64,000 bases of DNA, from assembly GCA_907165275.2 (NCBI GenBank), contig OU015651.1, positions 7,772,501 through 7,836,500 on the forward strand. The letters are read 5' to 3'. The notes beneath the pieces were generated by a model, which saw only the letters and a program-made list of their open reading frames with translations, was not told the origin of the DNA and did not search any database. Below are positions 1 to 11,786 of the stretch, one piece after another. Each line of letters starts with the position of its first letter. The first letter of the stretch is position 1. Made by a program: the position numbers and the translations under genes. The DNA comes from Zygaena filipendulae (lineage: Eukaryota; Arthropoda; Insecta; Lepidoptera; Zygaenidae).

Positions 1-118
1 TACAAAATTTAGGGGTTTAATTTTCAAAAATCCTTTCTTATCGAATGCCTACGTCATTCAAAGAACACGCCCTCCAAGTTTCAGGTCTCTACAAACCGCG
101 GTTTAGGCTGGGCGTTGT
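1..118 (-). repeat. Truncated Lep1-related repeat
   Basis: The window opens inside a dispersed repeat. The same text (the segment around CCTCCAAGTTTCAGGTCTCT) recurs at 3720-3800 on the same strand and, inverted, inside 1326-1621. The CTAG end lies outside the window or is lost. Confidence 0.6.
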
Positions 119-927
119 AATATTATAAAAAATGTACCTACGTAGATACTTTAGTAATTAGTCCCCTGGGATCTGCGCCGTTTTGTTTTCTACATAATTT
201 TTTTTTCTCGTTAAAGTTACATCGTATCAGAAACTTCCATAGTAGGTGATTAATTAGGTATTGATACTTATTAATTATATTAGTCTATACAACAAGTTAG
301 TTAATTTAACAGCTTATTTTATTTTATTTATTCAAAAGAATGACCAACAAAGCATACACCGTAACATTGGTAGTGATATCATATTGAATATTATATAATA
401 TAATAATTATATAATAAGTATTGTACTACCTACCTATATTCTTTTTATTTATACATTTAGTTTCTGTGTTTAAATTTGTCACTCTTTAGTTTTCGTCTAT
501 GATGTAATTAAATAAGAATAAATTAAAGGGAGCACTACCTATCTTTTCTCGAAGCACTTCGTCGTTTTTTTGAACCTTAATAGCTTGGGTTTAAAATATA
601 CCAGATAAACGAAATTCTCGGGGTATGTTGTCAATAGCGGACTTATCAAACATATAAAGTTTTAATTGCATAGCTCTTATACTTTAGATTTTATTGATAT
701 CTAAAAAATCCTGATTTCGTCACTTACTCACTGATGATCATCAAAATTCTTAGGGTATTTCCTAATGTCCTAGAAAGCTGGGCATGCAAGCTAGCATTAG
801 TAAACATACAACAAAAAAAATTATAAAACTTGTAACTTTTATCCCCTTTAAACCCCTTAAACTAGGAGGTGGAAATTTGTATGAGAATTCCACAATTTTT
901 AATAAAATAAATGAAATCCCATTAATC
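119..927. other. AT-rich DNA without a recognised gene
   Basis: Both strands are rich in stops and homopolymer runs. The short open frames at 762-1011 overlap the start of the inverted repeat that follows. I see no gene, RNA or regulatory site. Confidence 0.6.
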
Positions 928-1320
928 CCACCAAAAACATTTTCATGTAAAATGATGCCAAGACGAGTCCATATGACGAGCACTGTCAAAAAGTTATTAG
1001 ATCTCATGTAGAGTCAAGCTTATAACTCTCTACAAGTCTTAACTTCACAAATCTACACCGTAGTTAGAATGTGTGGCTTTGCCGTTTCGTTACTGCAAGA
1101 ACCTTTGTATAACAGAAAAGTGATTAACAGTGGATAAACTTTTCACCTTACGCTCATGTGAATTCCAAGCCACATTCTGACTAAGGTGTAGAGTTTGAGA
1201 AGTTAGGCCTTGTAGAGAGTTATTTAAGCTTGGCTCTACATGAGATTTGATAACTTTTTGATAGTGCCCGTCATATGGACTCGTCTTGGCATCATTTTAC
1301 ATGAAAATGTTTTTCGTGGG
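928..1320. mobile_element. Fold-back MITE with ~150-bp arms
   Basis: The left arm (about 928-1078) and right arm (about 1165-1320) are near-perfect reverse complements. Both contain the segment read as TCATGTAGAGTCAAGCTTAT on one side and as its mismatched complement on the other, followed by the block around ACACCGTAGTTAGAATGTG. The arms surround a loop of about 90 bp. No transposase is present. A plus-strand Lep1-like element begins directly after it. The superfamily is not determined. Confidence 0.7.
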
Positions 1321-1325
1321 ATCGA

Positions 1326-1621
1326 TCTATATACATATAAAATGTTTTGCCCTGAATGACTGACTGACGGATCAACGCACAGCCTGAGAATGCACTGGTC
1401 GTTAGAGACCTGAAACTTGGAGTGTGTGTTCTTTGTATGACTTAGGCATCGGATAAGAAAGGATTTTCCAAACTTCTGCCCCTAAGGGGATGCAAAAGGG
1501 GGGCAAATTTTGTATGGGACATCGTGATTCCTTGGTCCAATCTAACGTAAAAAAACTAATTAAAAATCCTATTAGAACCATTTTCGGCTTTTACGTGGAC
1601 GAAGTTGCGGGCAAAAGCTAG
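1326..1621 (+). mobile_element. Lep1/Helitron-like non-autonomous element
   Basis: It begins with TC (TCTATATACATATAAAATG) and ends with AAGCTAG followed by T, as expected for insertion of a CTAG-ended Helitron into an AT site. The body contains the shared block seen at 1-118 and 3720-3800 in inverted orientation. It has no coding capacity. Confidence 0.6.
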
Positions 1622-1775
1622 TAAGTTATAAATTATTTATATTTTATATTCACTATACATTTACTATACTTTAATTAAGGCAGCGGTAATAATAAAGCAA
1701 AAACATGTTCTAAAGTTAATTGTCAAAAGTTAACAGTTTTTTTGTGATATTGCAAGATTGATACTTACTGTTTTG

Positions 1776-1915
1776 CGGGAATTCCGGGAATATAAGTACC
1801 CTATGCCCTTCCCTGTACCCCTGACAACGTGTACACTGTACTTATGCAAAATTTCATGATGATCGGTTCAGCCGTTAAGGCATGACAAACGCACTTTCGC
1901 ATTTATTATGTAAGT
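1776..1915 (-). repeat. Lep1-like fragment
   Basis: This is the body of the common element: GCGGGAATTCCGGG, then CTGACAACGTGTA, then ATTTCATGATGATCGGTTCA, then the ACTTTCGCATTTAT end. The CTAG/hairpin end is missing. Confidence 0.6.
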
Positions 1916-2523
1916 ATTTTATAGGTAAAAATACTATTTATGATTACTTAAATAATTTTGTTCACAAAAATCATAGGTACCATACCCAAAGGAAAACTTA
2001 TAATAAGTATGTCTAATAGACAAATTATGTTGAGTGTACCTACTCAAACGATGTAGGTACGCTGTGCACCCATGTAGATCCATATAACGGTTCAACACTC
2101 AAAGGTCATCTGGTATCTTACAATGTGATAGGTACCTGTTCTCATTGGATCCTGTAATGATTTGTGATTTTTGATTTTTTTTTTACTTTCATGAGTTACA
2201 TTAAAAAAACAATAAGTTCAACAATTTTATTTATTTTCAATTCAATCTAATTCAAATTAAAATGAATTTAACTAATTCTTCTTTTTAATATTTCGTTATT
2301 TTTCACTATTGTTGATAAAAGATACCTACCTCTAAGATTTCACGGTGCACTTATATACGAATCATGGGATTCCATTAATGTACCAGGTTCAGATTTTTTA
2401 AGCACGTAGGTAAAATATCTATGTGCTAATTTTAACACAAATCCGTCCAGTAGTTTCTGCGTGACGCATGTTTAATTAAACAAAAAATAAAACAGACAAA
2501 CAACAGTTATTTTATTAGGTAAA
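1916..2523. other. AT-rich DNA, nothing recognised
   Basis: No open frame, RNA or repeat with another copy in the window was recognised. Confidence 0.5.
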
Positions 2524-2740
2524 CTAGCTGTTCCCCGCGGTTTCACCCGCGGTAATTTCGAAGTTCACGCGGGAATTCCGGGGTAAGAAGTATGACACTC
2601 AGGAATATTGTAGCATTCTATTGGTAAAATAATTTTCAAAACCGGTTCAGTAGATCCAGAGATTACCGCCTACAACCTCACAAATTCACAAACTTTACCT
2701 ATTCAGATATATTAGCACCTATAGATAACTAGATAGATAA
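2524..2740 (-). mobile_element. Lep1/Helitron-like element
   Basis: It begins CTAGCTGTTCCCCGCGGTTT and continues with the CGCGG/CCGCG hairpin and GTTCAGTAGATCCAGAGAT. It decays into AT-rich sequence before a clear TC end. Confidence 0.65.
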
Positions 2741-3553
2741 GAATTTTATCGTTTGTAAGTTAAATAATATAATATAACGTATTATTATTTAACAGTGTCG
2801 ACAGATCACATCTATAAATTTTAAGACAATAGACATTTAAATCGTGAATGACTTTACAAATTATTATCATCTTCAAACAGCACTAAAAAGTCTTCAAACA
2901 GCAGAGAAGTGGTAGTAATCACTTTGATATCAAGCATCAGGGGCTCTATTGTTTGACTATATTTGCATTGCAAAAGATATAATACTCGTACAACGAATGA
3001 GTATACCAAGCCACTTAAACAGTCTGCTCTGCTCTACCTCTATAGTACTAGCGCTCTCACACGGACATATTCAACGGCATATTGTGTTATTAATTCTTTG
3101 CCCGCATCACACGAATAACGAATGAGCGCGACGGATCCACGCCAATCTAATTTAACATACCGATGCACAACATAAAAACTAAACCAGATCCTACTTGCCG
3201 TACGTTCTATTTATAAATCAACAGGTTCAAACACTGGACAAACTCCTCTCCTTAAGGGAGGCTAGTTTTTACCCAGTAAAATTTTATAGTCTTGAGCTAT
3301 AACTAAATCGCTCGTTAATAAACGAGTTGCCAGTTACAATGTTACTTAAGATAGTTTTAACAATAGGTAGGTACCTATATACCGTGAGAATAACAACTGC
3401 TTGCTTATAATTTAAAATATATTTATTTAATAGAAATAAAATGAATTACTTATAAGTACTTAAATAAAATTATAAAGTAGATATCGCGATAGACGGAAAA
3501 TATTATAATATATATTGTACTACAATACAATAATAATAAAATTACTGTATTGA
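2741..3553. other. AT-rich DNA, nothing recognised
   Basis: No coding exon or repeat copy was recognised. Several short GC-richer patches (around 3010-3130) show no open frame longer than chance. Confidence 0.5.
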
Positions 3554-3596
3554 CAACACCGGTGGTCTAGTCGGTAGGTAACCTGGTGTAAACACT
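3554..3596 (+). repeat. Fragment of tRNA-derived SINE head
   Basis: The string ACACCGGTGGTCTAGTCGGT resembles the 5' tRNA-like head of the complete SINE at 38272. Only about 40 bp remain; the B-box and the tail are missing. Confidence 0.45.
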
Positions 3597-3615
3597 AATT
3601 ATACATATATTATGA

Positions 3616-3890
3616 CTAGCTTTCCCGCGCGGTTTCACCCGCGATAATTTCGAAGTTCCTGCGGAATTGTTCCATATAAACTTTGCAACCCCATTTCATC
3701 CCCTTAGGGGTTCAATTTTCAAAACATCTTTCTTATCGGATGCCTACGTCATACAAAGAACACACCCTCCAAGTTTCAGGTCTCTACGATCAGCAGTTTA
3801 GGCTGTGCGTTGATCAATCAGTCATTCAGGACAAAGCATTTTATATGCATAAACATTGCGTTTGCCGTTTAGGATACAGGATATAAAGTT
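3616..3890 (-). mobile_element. Lep1/Helitron-like element
   Basis: It starts CTAGCTTTCCCGCGCGGTTT and contains the block shared with 1-118. It runs to a decayed end near 3890. The 67-residue open frame over it is an artefact of the repeat. Confidence 0.6.
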
Positions 3891-3967
3891 CAACGAGGGA
3901 TGTGTTGGGATGTGTTGAAGGCGAGTGTTCAGTATTTGATTCCCGTCTAAACTTTATCTCATACCTA

Positions 3968-4185
3968 CTAGCTGTCCCGCGTGGTTTCACCCGCCATAAT
4001 TTCGGAGTTCTCGCGGAATTGTTCCATTCAAACTTTGCAACCCTTTTTCACCCCCTTTTCTTTGTACACACCTACATCACTTAAGGAATTTCTATGGTTC
4101 TAGATTCTAGACCCAGCGGTTTCAACTGTGCGTTGATATATCACTCAGTTAGTTTCTACTTGTATATATACATATATTATATATA
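3968..4185 (-). mobile_element. Lep1/Helitron-like element
   Basis: It starts CTAGCTGTCCCGCGTGGTTT and includes the same hairpin region and part of the body of its neighbour at 3616. The two are tandem copies in the same orientation. Confidence 0.6.
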
Positions 4186-4821
4186 AAACACATTATAGCA
4201 TTATTATTGTTAAGATTTGAAAAGAGGTTATAAGACAGTGATCTGTAAAAACTGTAGGTCTGTCCGTTTGTCTATATAATAATTGCGTTGCTAAAAGTTA
4301 ATGCCAATGTAAGGTCACAATAATAATATGTTTATATTTTTTACAAAAGACATTAACTCACTCAAACATCAAATGATGATGATAATTTTCTGCCAGCGCC
4401 GGCTGCTTGATAGTTAGTTGTCCTGTCTGTCTATTAAAATGCGACGCAGGAAGTGAGATTCTGGTAATTTGTTAATTAAGTGACGCTTGATGCTTATTAT
4501 GTTATAAGTTGTAGGATTAAGTTGAATCAATGTGTACGTTGGATTCATGTTGAATTGATCTTTTTCGTGTTTTATTGTTTTTCTTTATACAGCACGTGAG
4601 GTAGAAGGAAAGTGGGTTCCAAATTTGTGACCAGTAGCTCAGAGTAATAAATATAGCCAGTAGGTATTAATTTTTGACTAGATCTCAAAGATCGAACAAG
4701 AGTGATGGAGTGATGCAACCGTTCCATATTAATTATTTTTGACGTAAAACAATTTATTCACGAAAATTGAGCGCAGAAGTGGTCGACGCGCTGACGCCGC
4801 GCCCGTTTCTTTTATTAGATA
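4186..4821. other. AT-rich DNA, nothing recognised
   Basis: No exon-like or repeat feature was recognised. Confidence 0.5.
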
Positions 4822-5150
4822 CTAGCTGTGCCCCGCGGTTTCACCCGCGTGAAACGTTTTTTATATAACAAATTTTTTCCCGACATCCGATTTAAATAAA
4901 AAAAAGCCTATATGTAGCTCTAGACTAAGTTTAATCTATCTGTGAAAACCGCAATCCGTTCAGTAGATTTGGAGAGACAGACAGACAGACAGAGATCGCG
5001 AACATACAGACAGACAGACACAAAAGAATTTTAAAAACTTTTTTTGTGGTTGGTTACTCTTTTTTCTATCGCCCCCTGTCAATTTTTGATAAAAATATTC
5101 AATGTACAGAACCACGGATTCTACTATTTTATTATATAGTATATTATATT
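4822..5150 (-). mobile_element. Lep1-like element, long-body subtype
   Basis: It starts CTAGCTGTGCCCCGCGGTTT and passes through a run of ACAG tetramers (4977-5020). It ends in a block (GGTTACTCTTTTTTCTATCG through ATTCAATGTACAGAA) that recurs at 10195-10310, marking a subtype distinct from the short elements. Confidence 0.6.
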
Positions 5151-5289
5151 ATTTATAAAAGATAGATATATACTATTGAGGACTTTTTTGTAAATCTTTT
5201 GAAGGCCATCATCTTTGTAAAACATACTTTTGGTGTATGATCAACGTATGCGAGGATAAGAGCTCGAAAGCGCATTTTCATCTGACTTG

Positions 5290-5578
5290 CTTCAAATTTA
5301 TCGTCACTGCTCAGCTCTTATGTGTCTTAACGTTATGTTATATAGCCTATAATAAACCTGCCCAGGATTATGGACTGCAATCGTACCAAGTTTGGTTAAA
5401 ATCCCTTCAGTAGTTTTTAACCCACGCGTGCACATACAGACAGACAGACAGACAAAAAATTTATTGATTGAATTTTTGGCATCAGTATCGATCACCATTC
5501 ATCCTCCAATATAAATTTTGAATATATATTCAATGTACAGAATTGACCTCTCTACAGTTTTATTATAAGTATAGATAT
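5290..5578 (-). repeat. Second long-body Lep1-like fragment
   Basis: It contains the CAGACAGACAGACA run (about 5439-5453) and ends with ATTCAATGTACAGAATTGA, matching the terminal part of 4822-5150. Confidence 0.5.
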
Positions 5579-5914
5579 AGATGGCGCGCCAATGGGCGCC
5601 GACAAATCAAATGTAGATAGTACCTAATCATTGATCCGGGAAAAGATTTTTCTATATTTCTAAAATTAATTATATTTTATTGGTTACATATAAGCATGAA
5701 TTATCAGGGGTTTTCAATTTTCATACATCCCTCCTTTAACCTTGCACCATGTATACTTATTGTTGCACCCGGTATTTACGAAGAAAATCAGCTAAGTATT
5801 ATCAGTTTTCTATTACCCATAACAGTACAAGTTCTACTTAGTTTAGGACTTTGCGATGGTTTAGTGTCCGAGCATTATTATTACACTCATTATTCACAAT
5901 TTTTTATTATTTTA

Positions 5915-6180
5915 CTAGCTTTTCCCCGCGGTTTCATCAGGATAAAAGTATCCTATATCCTTTTCTGTACCCTTGACAACGTGCATTATGCAAAATTTAA
6001 TGCAGTTTCACCCGCGTTAATTTCTGAGTTTCCGTGGGAATCCCGGGATAAAAGTAAACCTTTCCTTCTCTGTACCCCTGGTAACATCTATGCAAAATGT
6101 CATGATGATCAGTTGAGCTGTTAAGGCTTGAAAGCGTTACAAACAAACAAACTCACTTTCGCATTTATAATAAATAAAAA
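5915..6180 (-). mobile_element. Lep1/Helitron-like element with duplicated head
   Basis: It starts CTAGCTTTTCCCCGCGGTTT. The hairpin/body start occurs twice (5915 and about 6003), as if one copy inserted into another or the unit duplicated. It ends at ACTTTCGCATTTATAATAA. The 142-residue open frame at 5696-6124 lies largely on this repeat and is not a gene. Confidence 0.6.
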
Positions 6181-7688
6181 GGATTGTTCTATCTGTCCAA
6201 ACCCAAGGGATGAAAGTGTGTATTACATGTCTGATATGTTATACCTGAACATATTATAGTTATCATAGGTATACTAAATTTCATAACATGAGCTAGGAAG
6301 CTTAGGCTACAAAATGAAGGGTATATTTATTGTTAAGTTTAGTAAGTGATAAGTGGAAAGGTTTATGGAACAAAACGTAATGACGAAGACGAAACTTCAA
6401 TAATATGTACCTAACTATAGTGTTTTATAAACGTATGAACAAGATAGAGTTGGAGGTCCTCCGTTCACATTACACCCGTCATCGTAATGTTACATGTAGA
6501 CACCTACCTTGAAAACAAATTAGGTATTCGCAGTTTGAGTACGCAAGCAGTCAAGCCTTTCCTACAGTGACCGCGCTTGATAGCACATCAAGACAAATTA
6601 CCTACTATGTTTTGGTAATATTTTGTTTCCGTTTATACCTACAGTTAAAAAACCATACTTTTGTGCCGTCTCACAGGTTTTTGCATCAGGTAAATCATGG
6701 TATGTGCGAAGTATGTTTATTAAGATAATTTATACGATATTTCATTTTCTAATATCTACCATTGCAAACTGCATTCCAAAATTAACGGAAAATAAATATA
6801 TTATTTAAACAAGTACACTGCATTATAGATCAGTTCAAGTCATATGTATATCTATAGCTTAAAGGCTAAAATCGCTTTTGACTCTTGACAAACAGTGACA
6901 ATGTAGAAATTTTTAGGCAAAGTGCAAAACGTAAAAAAACATTTCAGTAAATAGGTATATTAAGAATAATTATATAGTTATGTATTATTATACCTTTTTT
7001 AGTAATCTTCTGTCTCACTCAATTCATACTAGCGTGTTATGGTCATAGTGAATAAGGGCCCAGTTTACTATAAATGGACAATCAATCCAGTTTAAGCCCC
7101 GTAAAAGCCCTTAAACGCCGGGCGTTTACTTGGCGAAGGGTTAAATCCTCAGTGTTTCGGGATATTTATACGCTATTGAAATTGTTACTAATTGTTTCTA
7201 TAGGTACCTTTTATTTCTGCTAATGTGTATGAAACGGTGCATTGGTTTTTTTTTTCATATTTCTAGGTATATGCACTATTGGTAATGAACGTTTTTATTT
7301 TAATACTTCTGAGAAACAAGACGTACGTACTTACATGTACATATTATTCGTAATAATAATTTTATTTAAACAATGTTCCTTCGAAAAACTAACCAAACAT
7401 TTAAATGTACCTACTTGCCTTAAAGGCGTCGATACTACGTTCAATACAAGGATTGTAAATGTGTAAAATAAATAATGGCCATAAATGAACCTCAGATTTA
7501 AGTGTAAAGAAAAATATTTTATGTCGCAATCACATTGCGGCGAACTGACACCTTATTAATGTGTTAAAGCATCAATTGGCACAATACATGCCCAATATAC
7601 TCAGAAAATAAGCAGTTGTGTTACTTTACAAAGCCGAACTAGGTAATAGGGCAAATCATAAGATTTTCCAGTAAAAAAATATTATAAA
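6181..7688. other. AT-rich DNA without a recognised gene
   Basis: A GC-richer patch at 7085-7170 has no open frame with coding character. The sequence GTTATGGTCATAGTGAATAA at 7036 recurs at about 60828, so part of it is a dispersed repeat. Confidence 0.5.
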
Positions 7689-7913
7689 CTAGCTGTTCCC
7701 CGCGGTTTCACCCGCGGCAATTTCGGAGATCCGCAGTTATTCTGGGATACAAAGAACCCTATACATATATATACATATAGGGTACCTACTCTGTACCCCT
7801 GACAACGTATTTGCAAAATTTCGTGACGATCGGTTGAGCCATTAAGCCGTGAAAGCGTAACAGACAGACAGACAGGGTTACTTTCGCATTTATAATCTTA
7901 GTAGGGACCTACT
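7689..7913 (-). mobile_element. Lep1/Helitron-like element, near complete
   Basis: It reads CTAGCTGTTCCCCGCGGTTT at the left and carries the hairpin GCGG/CCGC. The body includes TTTCGTGACGATCGGTTGAG and a GACAGACAGACAGG run. It ends near TATAATCTTAGTAGGGA, the complement of the TCCCTACTA... 5' end typical of these elements. Confidence 0.7.
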
Positions 7914-7966
7914 TAGGTACATAAGATTTAGCTAGAGAATTCTTGGAAAAGTCTGAAATTAACGAC

Positions 7967-8283
7967 GGGCATGATGATGACAAGGTATAAAAATTCAAAA
8001 TTCTATATATTTAGTCCGTTAGTGAAAAAATTTTAGACACGTATTTTTTGCTTTTTCGAATTATTGAAAAAATACTTAGATAAAATGCATTAAAGTTTAG
8101 GAGTTGGTCGCGACATTGATACTAAGTATAAAGTATACCTAAGTGTAACGTCATACGGAATTTCAACTCAATGTATATGGCCGTTATTTTTTTATTACCT
8201 ACGTAAAAAAAGGAAAAATACGTGTCCAATATTTTTATTCATCTACAAGACGAACTAAAAATTTACATTTAGTCATAATGCCC
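7967..8283. mobile_element. ~317-bp MITE
   Basis: The termini GGGCATGATGATGAC and (reverse complement of the right end) GGGCATTATGACTAA form short terminal inverted repeats. The interior (GTATAAAAATTCAAAATTCT, ACACGTATTTTTTGC, AATGCATTAAAGTTTAGGAG) is shared with elements at 9680-9952 and 42210-42525. It is non-coding. Confidence 0.6.
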
Positions 8284-8492
8284 ATTACTGCCATAAAAGA
8301 ACTGAAACTCTTCAGGATCTACTGAGCTTTTCCATGTACACAGATGCATACTTAAATTGCGTAAAATTCATAATGATCTCCACATTAATTTTTGTCATGT
8401 ATACATATTTACCTATACCATCATACTATGTGATATGTATTATTGTTGTTTAATTGTTTCGTACAGTTACGTAGGTAGAGTACTATAGGTAC

Positions 8493-8623
8493 CTACAACG
8501 TCTTGGTCGGTTTCCTGTCTAATTTAGCTAGCTGGTGTTCCGGGTAGTCGTGATGACGTGGCTTCTCATTGGGTAATGTCGACTTAGACGGCGGCGTTTC
8601 GATCTTCAAATGGACCACAGGAA
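8493..8623 (-). CDS. Candidate 3'-terminal coding exon, unknown protein
   Basis: A GC-richer patch on the minus strand is open for 44 codons ending in TAG (8493-8495). The frame is closed by TGA just upstream, but an AG acceptor (8624-8625) could start an exon at 8623. The peptide is hydrophilic and proline/lysine-rich, from PVVHLKIETPPSKS to AKLDRKPTKTL, and has no family I recognise. The polypyrimidine tract before the AG is weak, no companion exon was found and no clear poly(A) signal follows. Seen: the open frame and the base-composition contrast. Inferred: that it is an exon. Confidence 0.25.
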
Positions 8624-8627
8624 CTTG

Positions 8628-9679
8628 TCATTAACCAATTTCAGAAGGAACTTTAGACTCGTTCAATACAAAACATCACTCATCTTAAGAAATATACCGA
8701 TATAGTATGTGTACTTACTTCATATAGGTACCTACTTTAGTCCTACAGTTTATATATACGTATACATTCTAATTCAACATCATAAATTCGACAATGATGT
8801 GCAGTTATACTTTGACATACAGCTTATACATATAAAAAATAATGCTATGTTATCTTTTCGCAAACAAGAATTATTTAGTAACAAGGTCGTAAATATGCTT
8901 CTTATATATTTCCAGAGACTTCGTTGAATAATCGCCCTTATCTCATATCTTTTATACTAAATGGGAGACTAAATGGGAATTTATTTAAATGTTTATTTAG
9001 AAAAAATACTGAATCACTTACTTTTGTCTTATTTTTCTTCTCATGTTTATGGAGTAGTTTTACCTACGTCACAAAGCATATACCTACTATCTCTATATCT
9101 ATATAGAAAATGAATTGCTGTTCGTTTGTCTCGCTAAAACTCAAGAATGGATAATTTGGTCTTGAAACATCTGTGGTAGTTCAGGCACAGATAATATTAT
9201 GAAATACTATAGGGAAGTTTTAAGAAGTAAATTATAGACTACTTTGGAGTTCCTGCAGGAATTCCAAAACTCATGGGCACAGCTAGTACCCACTATAATA
9301 CAAAGTCTGTACTGTATTGGGAGTTCTAAATGGACACTAAAGGAATTAGTTGAAAACACAATACCTATCATGTTTCAATGCAATTTGATACCGAAAATTG
9401 ACATTGCAAAAGTTTACCTATATCTACTTACCTATATACGTTATTATTTGGTGAGGTACGCAGTGAATTACGCATTAACAATAATTTAACGACAAGAAAC
9501 AAAAATACCATAAACTCTATTTTGTCGTCATTGACCGTGCCCTTTTGAAACCGGAGTTTCTGTGGACATTGAACAATGATGGCTGCCATTAATAAGTATA
9601 ATGCGCGCAAGTTATGAGTTGGATTTTCTTAGACTCTTTGTTCTGGTTGCGAGTTTTTTAATTTAAGTCACCGATGTTT
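8628..9679. other. AT-rich DNA, nothing recognised
   Basis: The short open frames here (for example at 8709-9106 and 9244-9489) have AT-driven composition and no recognisable protein similarity. I reject them as genes. Confidence 0.5.
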
Positions 9680-9952
9680 CTTTAGCTTCTTCTTTAGACA
9701 CGCATATTTTTCTTTTTTGCATAGATAATCAAAAAGTAACGGCGATAGAGTCGAAAGTCGTGTGACGTCGCGCCTACAGGTATACGTTATACTTAGTTAT
9801 GACGTCACGAGTCCCCATTCCCAAAACTTTAATGCGCTTTATCTAAATATTTTTTCAATAATTTGGAAAAGCAAAACATACGTGGCTATTATTTTATTAC
9901 TAGGTATCTAACTGACGCCCTAAATTTATTTTTATACCCCGTCATCATGCCC
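9680..9952. mobile_element. MITE of the same family as 7967-8283
   Basis: The right end (TTTATACCCCGTCATCATGC, then CC) matches the inverted left end of 7967-8283. The interior carries TATGACGTCACGAGTCCCC and AAAACTTTAATGCGCTTTAT, shared with the copy at 42210. The left end is indistinct. Confidence 0.55.
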
Positions 9953-10194
9953 ACTTACACATAAAACTATTCTATATTTTTTTTTTCAGCTGAATGAGTG
10001 ATTTTTGCTGAATATTCTTTTCATACCACCTGCTCGATAATGTCCAATTACATATCACGCAATCTCAACGTAAAGCAAGGCATTACATCCCAACCCAAGA
10101 GAGGGAGGTAATGTTGTATGAAACTCCCTATGTATGTTTTCTTTTCTTTTTATGTGATCTGCCTATGGTGGCCAGTTCTATTTTCGAATAAACC

Positions 10195-10310
10195 GTCTTT
10201 TTTTTGTGCTTGGTTACTCTTCTTTTATCACCCCTCTCAATTTTAGGTAAAAATATTCAATGTACAGAATCGAGGATTCTACTCTTTTATTATAGTATAG
10301 ATAGATGATG
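10195..10310 (-). repeat. Terminal fragment of long-body Lep1-like element
   Basis: It matches 5040-5150 (GGTTACTCTTCTTTTATCAC ... ATTCAATGTACAGAATCGAG). Only the distal part is present. Confidence 0.55.
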
Positions 10311-10362
10311 ATTGACCATTTGTATCTGACGTATCGCCAGTAGGTACAAATCTATCCTACAA

Positions 10363-10365
<3 letters not shown>

Positions 10366-10403
<38 letters not shown>
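10366..10403. repeat. (GT)n microsatellite
   Basis: About 19 uninterrupted GT dinucleotides. Confidence 0.95.
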
Positions 10404-10405
<2 letters not shown>

Positions 10406-10728
10406 TTCCCTAACGTAAGCGTCCAAATATCCGAATTTTTTTCGAGTATTTAATATAAGAACTTCAAAACACCATCACTCATGGAATTTGTTAGAAATAT
10501 CAGCCTCCCCCGACGGAATATCACTTCTTGTTATTATGTTACAATCAACAACTCCACTGTGAAAAAAAACCATGATTTTTCGAAAAAGTTACCAAACTGC
10601 ATAATTACTAATTTTTCTTAAAATTCTTTTTCAATAATCGACAGTTTCGGAACAGTTATTTCTTTCACTCTTGTCGGTTTGTGGTTTCGGTATAAGGCGA
10701 CAGTAATAGATCTGTCTGCCTTTCCTCT

Positions 10729-10936
10729 TCTATACTAATATTATAAAGAGGTAAAGTTTGTGAGTTTGTGAATTGTGAGTTTGCGGGGATAATCTTTGGA
10801 TCTACTGAACCGATTTTGAAAATTCTTTCATTTATAGGAAGCTACGGCAGTCCTGAGTGACATAGGGTACTTTTTATCTCGAAATTCCCACGGCAACTCC
10901 AAAACTACCGCGGGTGTAACCGCAGGGAACAGCTAG
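10729..10936 (+). mobile_element. Lep1/Helitron-like element, complete
   Basis: It starts TCTATACTAATATTATAAAG. The body contains GGATCTACTGAACCGATTTT and AGGAAGCTACGGCAGTCCTG. It ends with the hairpin CCGCGGG..CCGCAGGG and CAGCTAG followed by T. This is the body type that is tandemly amplified at 42896-43978. Confidence 0.75.
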
Positions 10937-11042
10937 TAATAAATAAATAAAATCGTACTTAAGTTTATTTTAAAACACAGCTCTATATGCGACCGGTTCA
11001 TGCGTCGCAGCGATCTCGAAATACCGGCTCAGCTGCCTTCAT

Positions 11043-11068
11043 ACACACACACACACACACACACACAC
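11043..11068. repeat. (AC)n microsatellite
   Basis: About 13 uninterrupted AC units. Confidence 0.95.
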
Positions 11069-11163
11069 GAATTCAAATGTTCGTTAGTAAAGATATTGAT
11101 AGGTATGCAAATTCTTTACTATTTAATTTTGTAGTTTGTGACATTCATATTATTATACTATAA

Positions 11164-11293
11164 CTAGCTGCTTCGTGGTTTCAATCGTGTTAATGTCGGA
11201 GTTGTGGAGAAGGAGGAGTGTATGCAAAATTTCACGATGATCGCTTGACTAGTTACGACGTTAAAGCGTAATAAACAAACAAACTCATATTCG
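11164..11293 (-). repeat. Decayed Lep1-like element
   Basis: It reads CTAGCTGCTTCGTGGTTTCA and then the AATTTCACGATGATCGCTTG body. The hairpin has degenerated. Confidence 0.5.
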
Positions 11294-11663
11294 CAAGAGA
11301 AGGCAGATAAGGAGGTCCTGGTACCTCGACGTATTATCCCCCAAGAGAAGGCAAAGGAGTTAAATAGTAGTAATAATTAGTCTTGATTCTTTAAAGTAAG
11401 TATATACATATGGAAATCTTAAAATAATAACTATATTTACAAATAAAAAGGTTGACCTAGGTCCTTCTTAAAAAAAATCTATAGATATCTAATTGTACCT
11501 AAAAATTTAACATTATCACACAATGCCACCCAGTTCCAACTATAAACAGAAGTTGTACCTACTACCTATGGGTATCCGACAAGACGTGTCCTAGACTTAC
11601 ATGTATTTTCTAGGTACATACTTTTAACAGTAAACTCGGGATAAATACATTTTGTTCATCATA

Positions 11664-11775
11664 TAAAATGCTTACCCTGGCGCGGGAATCGAACTATACC
11701 TAATCGAACCCACGAACCACAACGCCTTGCGTAGCAATCAGGTTCGCTTGCCACTAAACCGAAGGTGCTATCAAC
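11664..11775 (-). repeat. tRNA-like SINE head (minus strand)
   Basis: Read on the minus strand, GGTTTAGTGGCAAGCG resembles an A box and GGTTCGATTAGG or GTTCGATTCCC a B box, about 50-75 bp apart. Acceptor-stem pairing and a CCA-compatible end are not evident, so it is best read as a decayed tRNA-derived SINE rather than a tRNA gene. Confidence 0.45.
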
Positions 11776-11786
11776 CTTGGATTGTG

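Noticed and set aside
5696..6124. 142-residue plus-strand frame
   Set aside because: Much of it lies on Lep1-like repeat sequence, and it has no protein similarity.
11664..11775. Possible tRNA gene on the minus strand
   Set aside because: A- and B-box-like strings are present but the stems do not pair as a tRNA; it fits a decayed SINE head.
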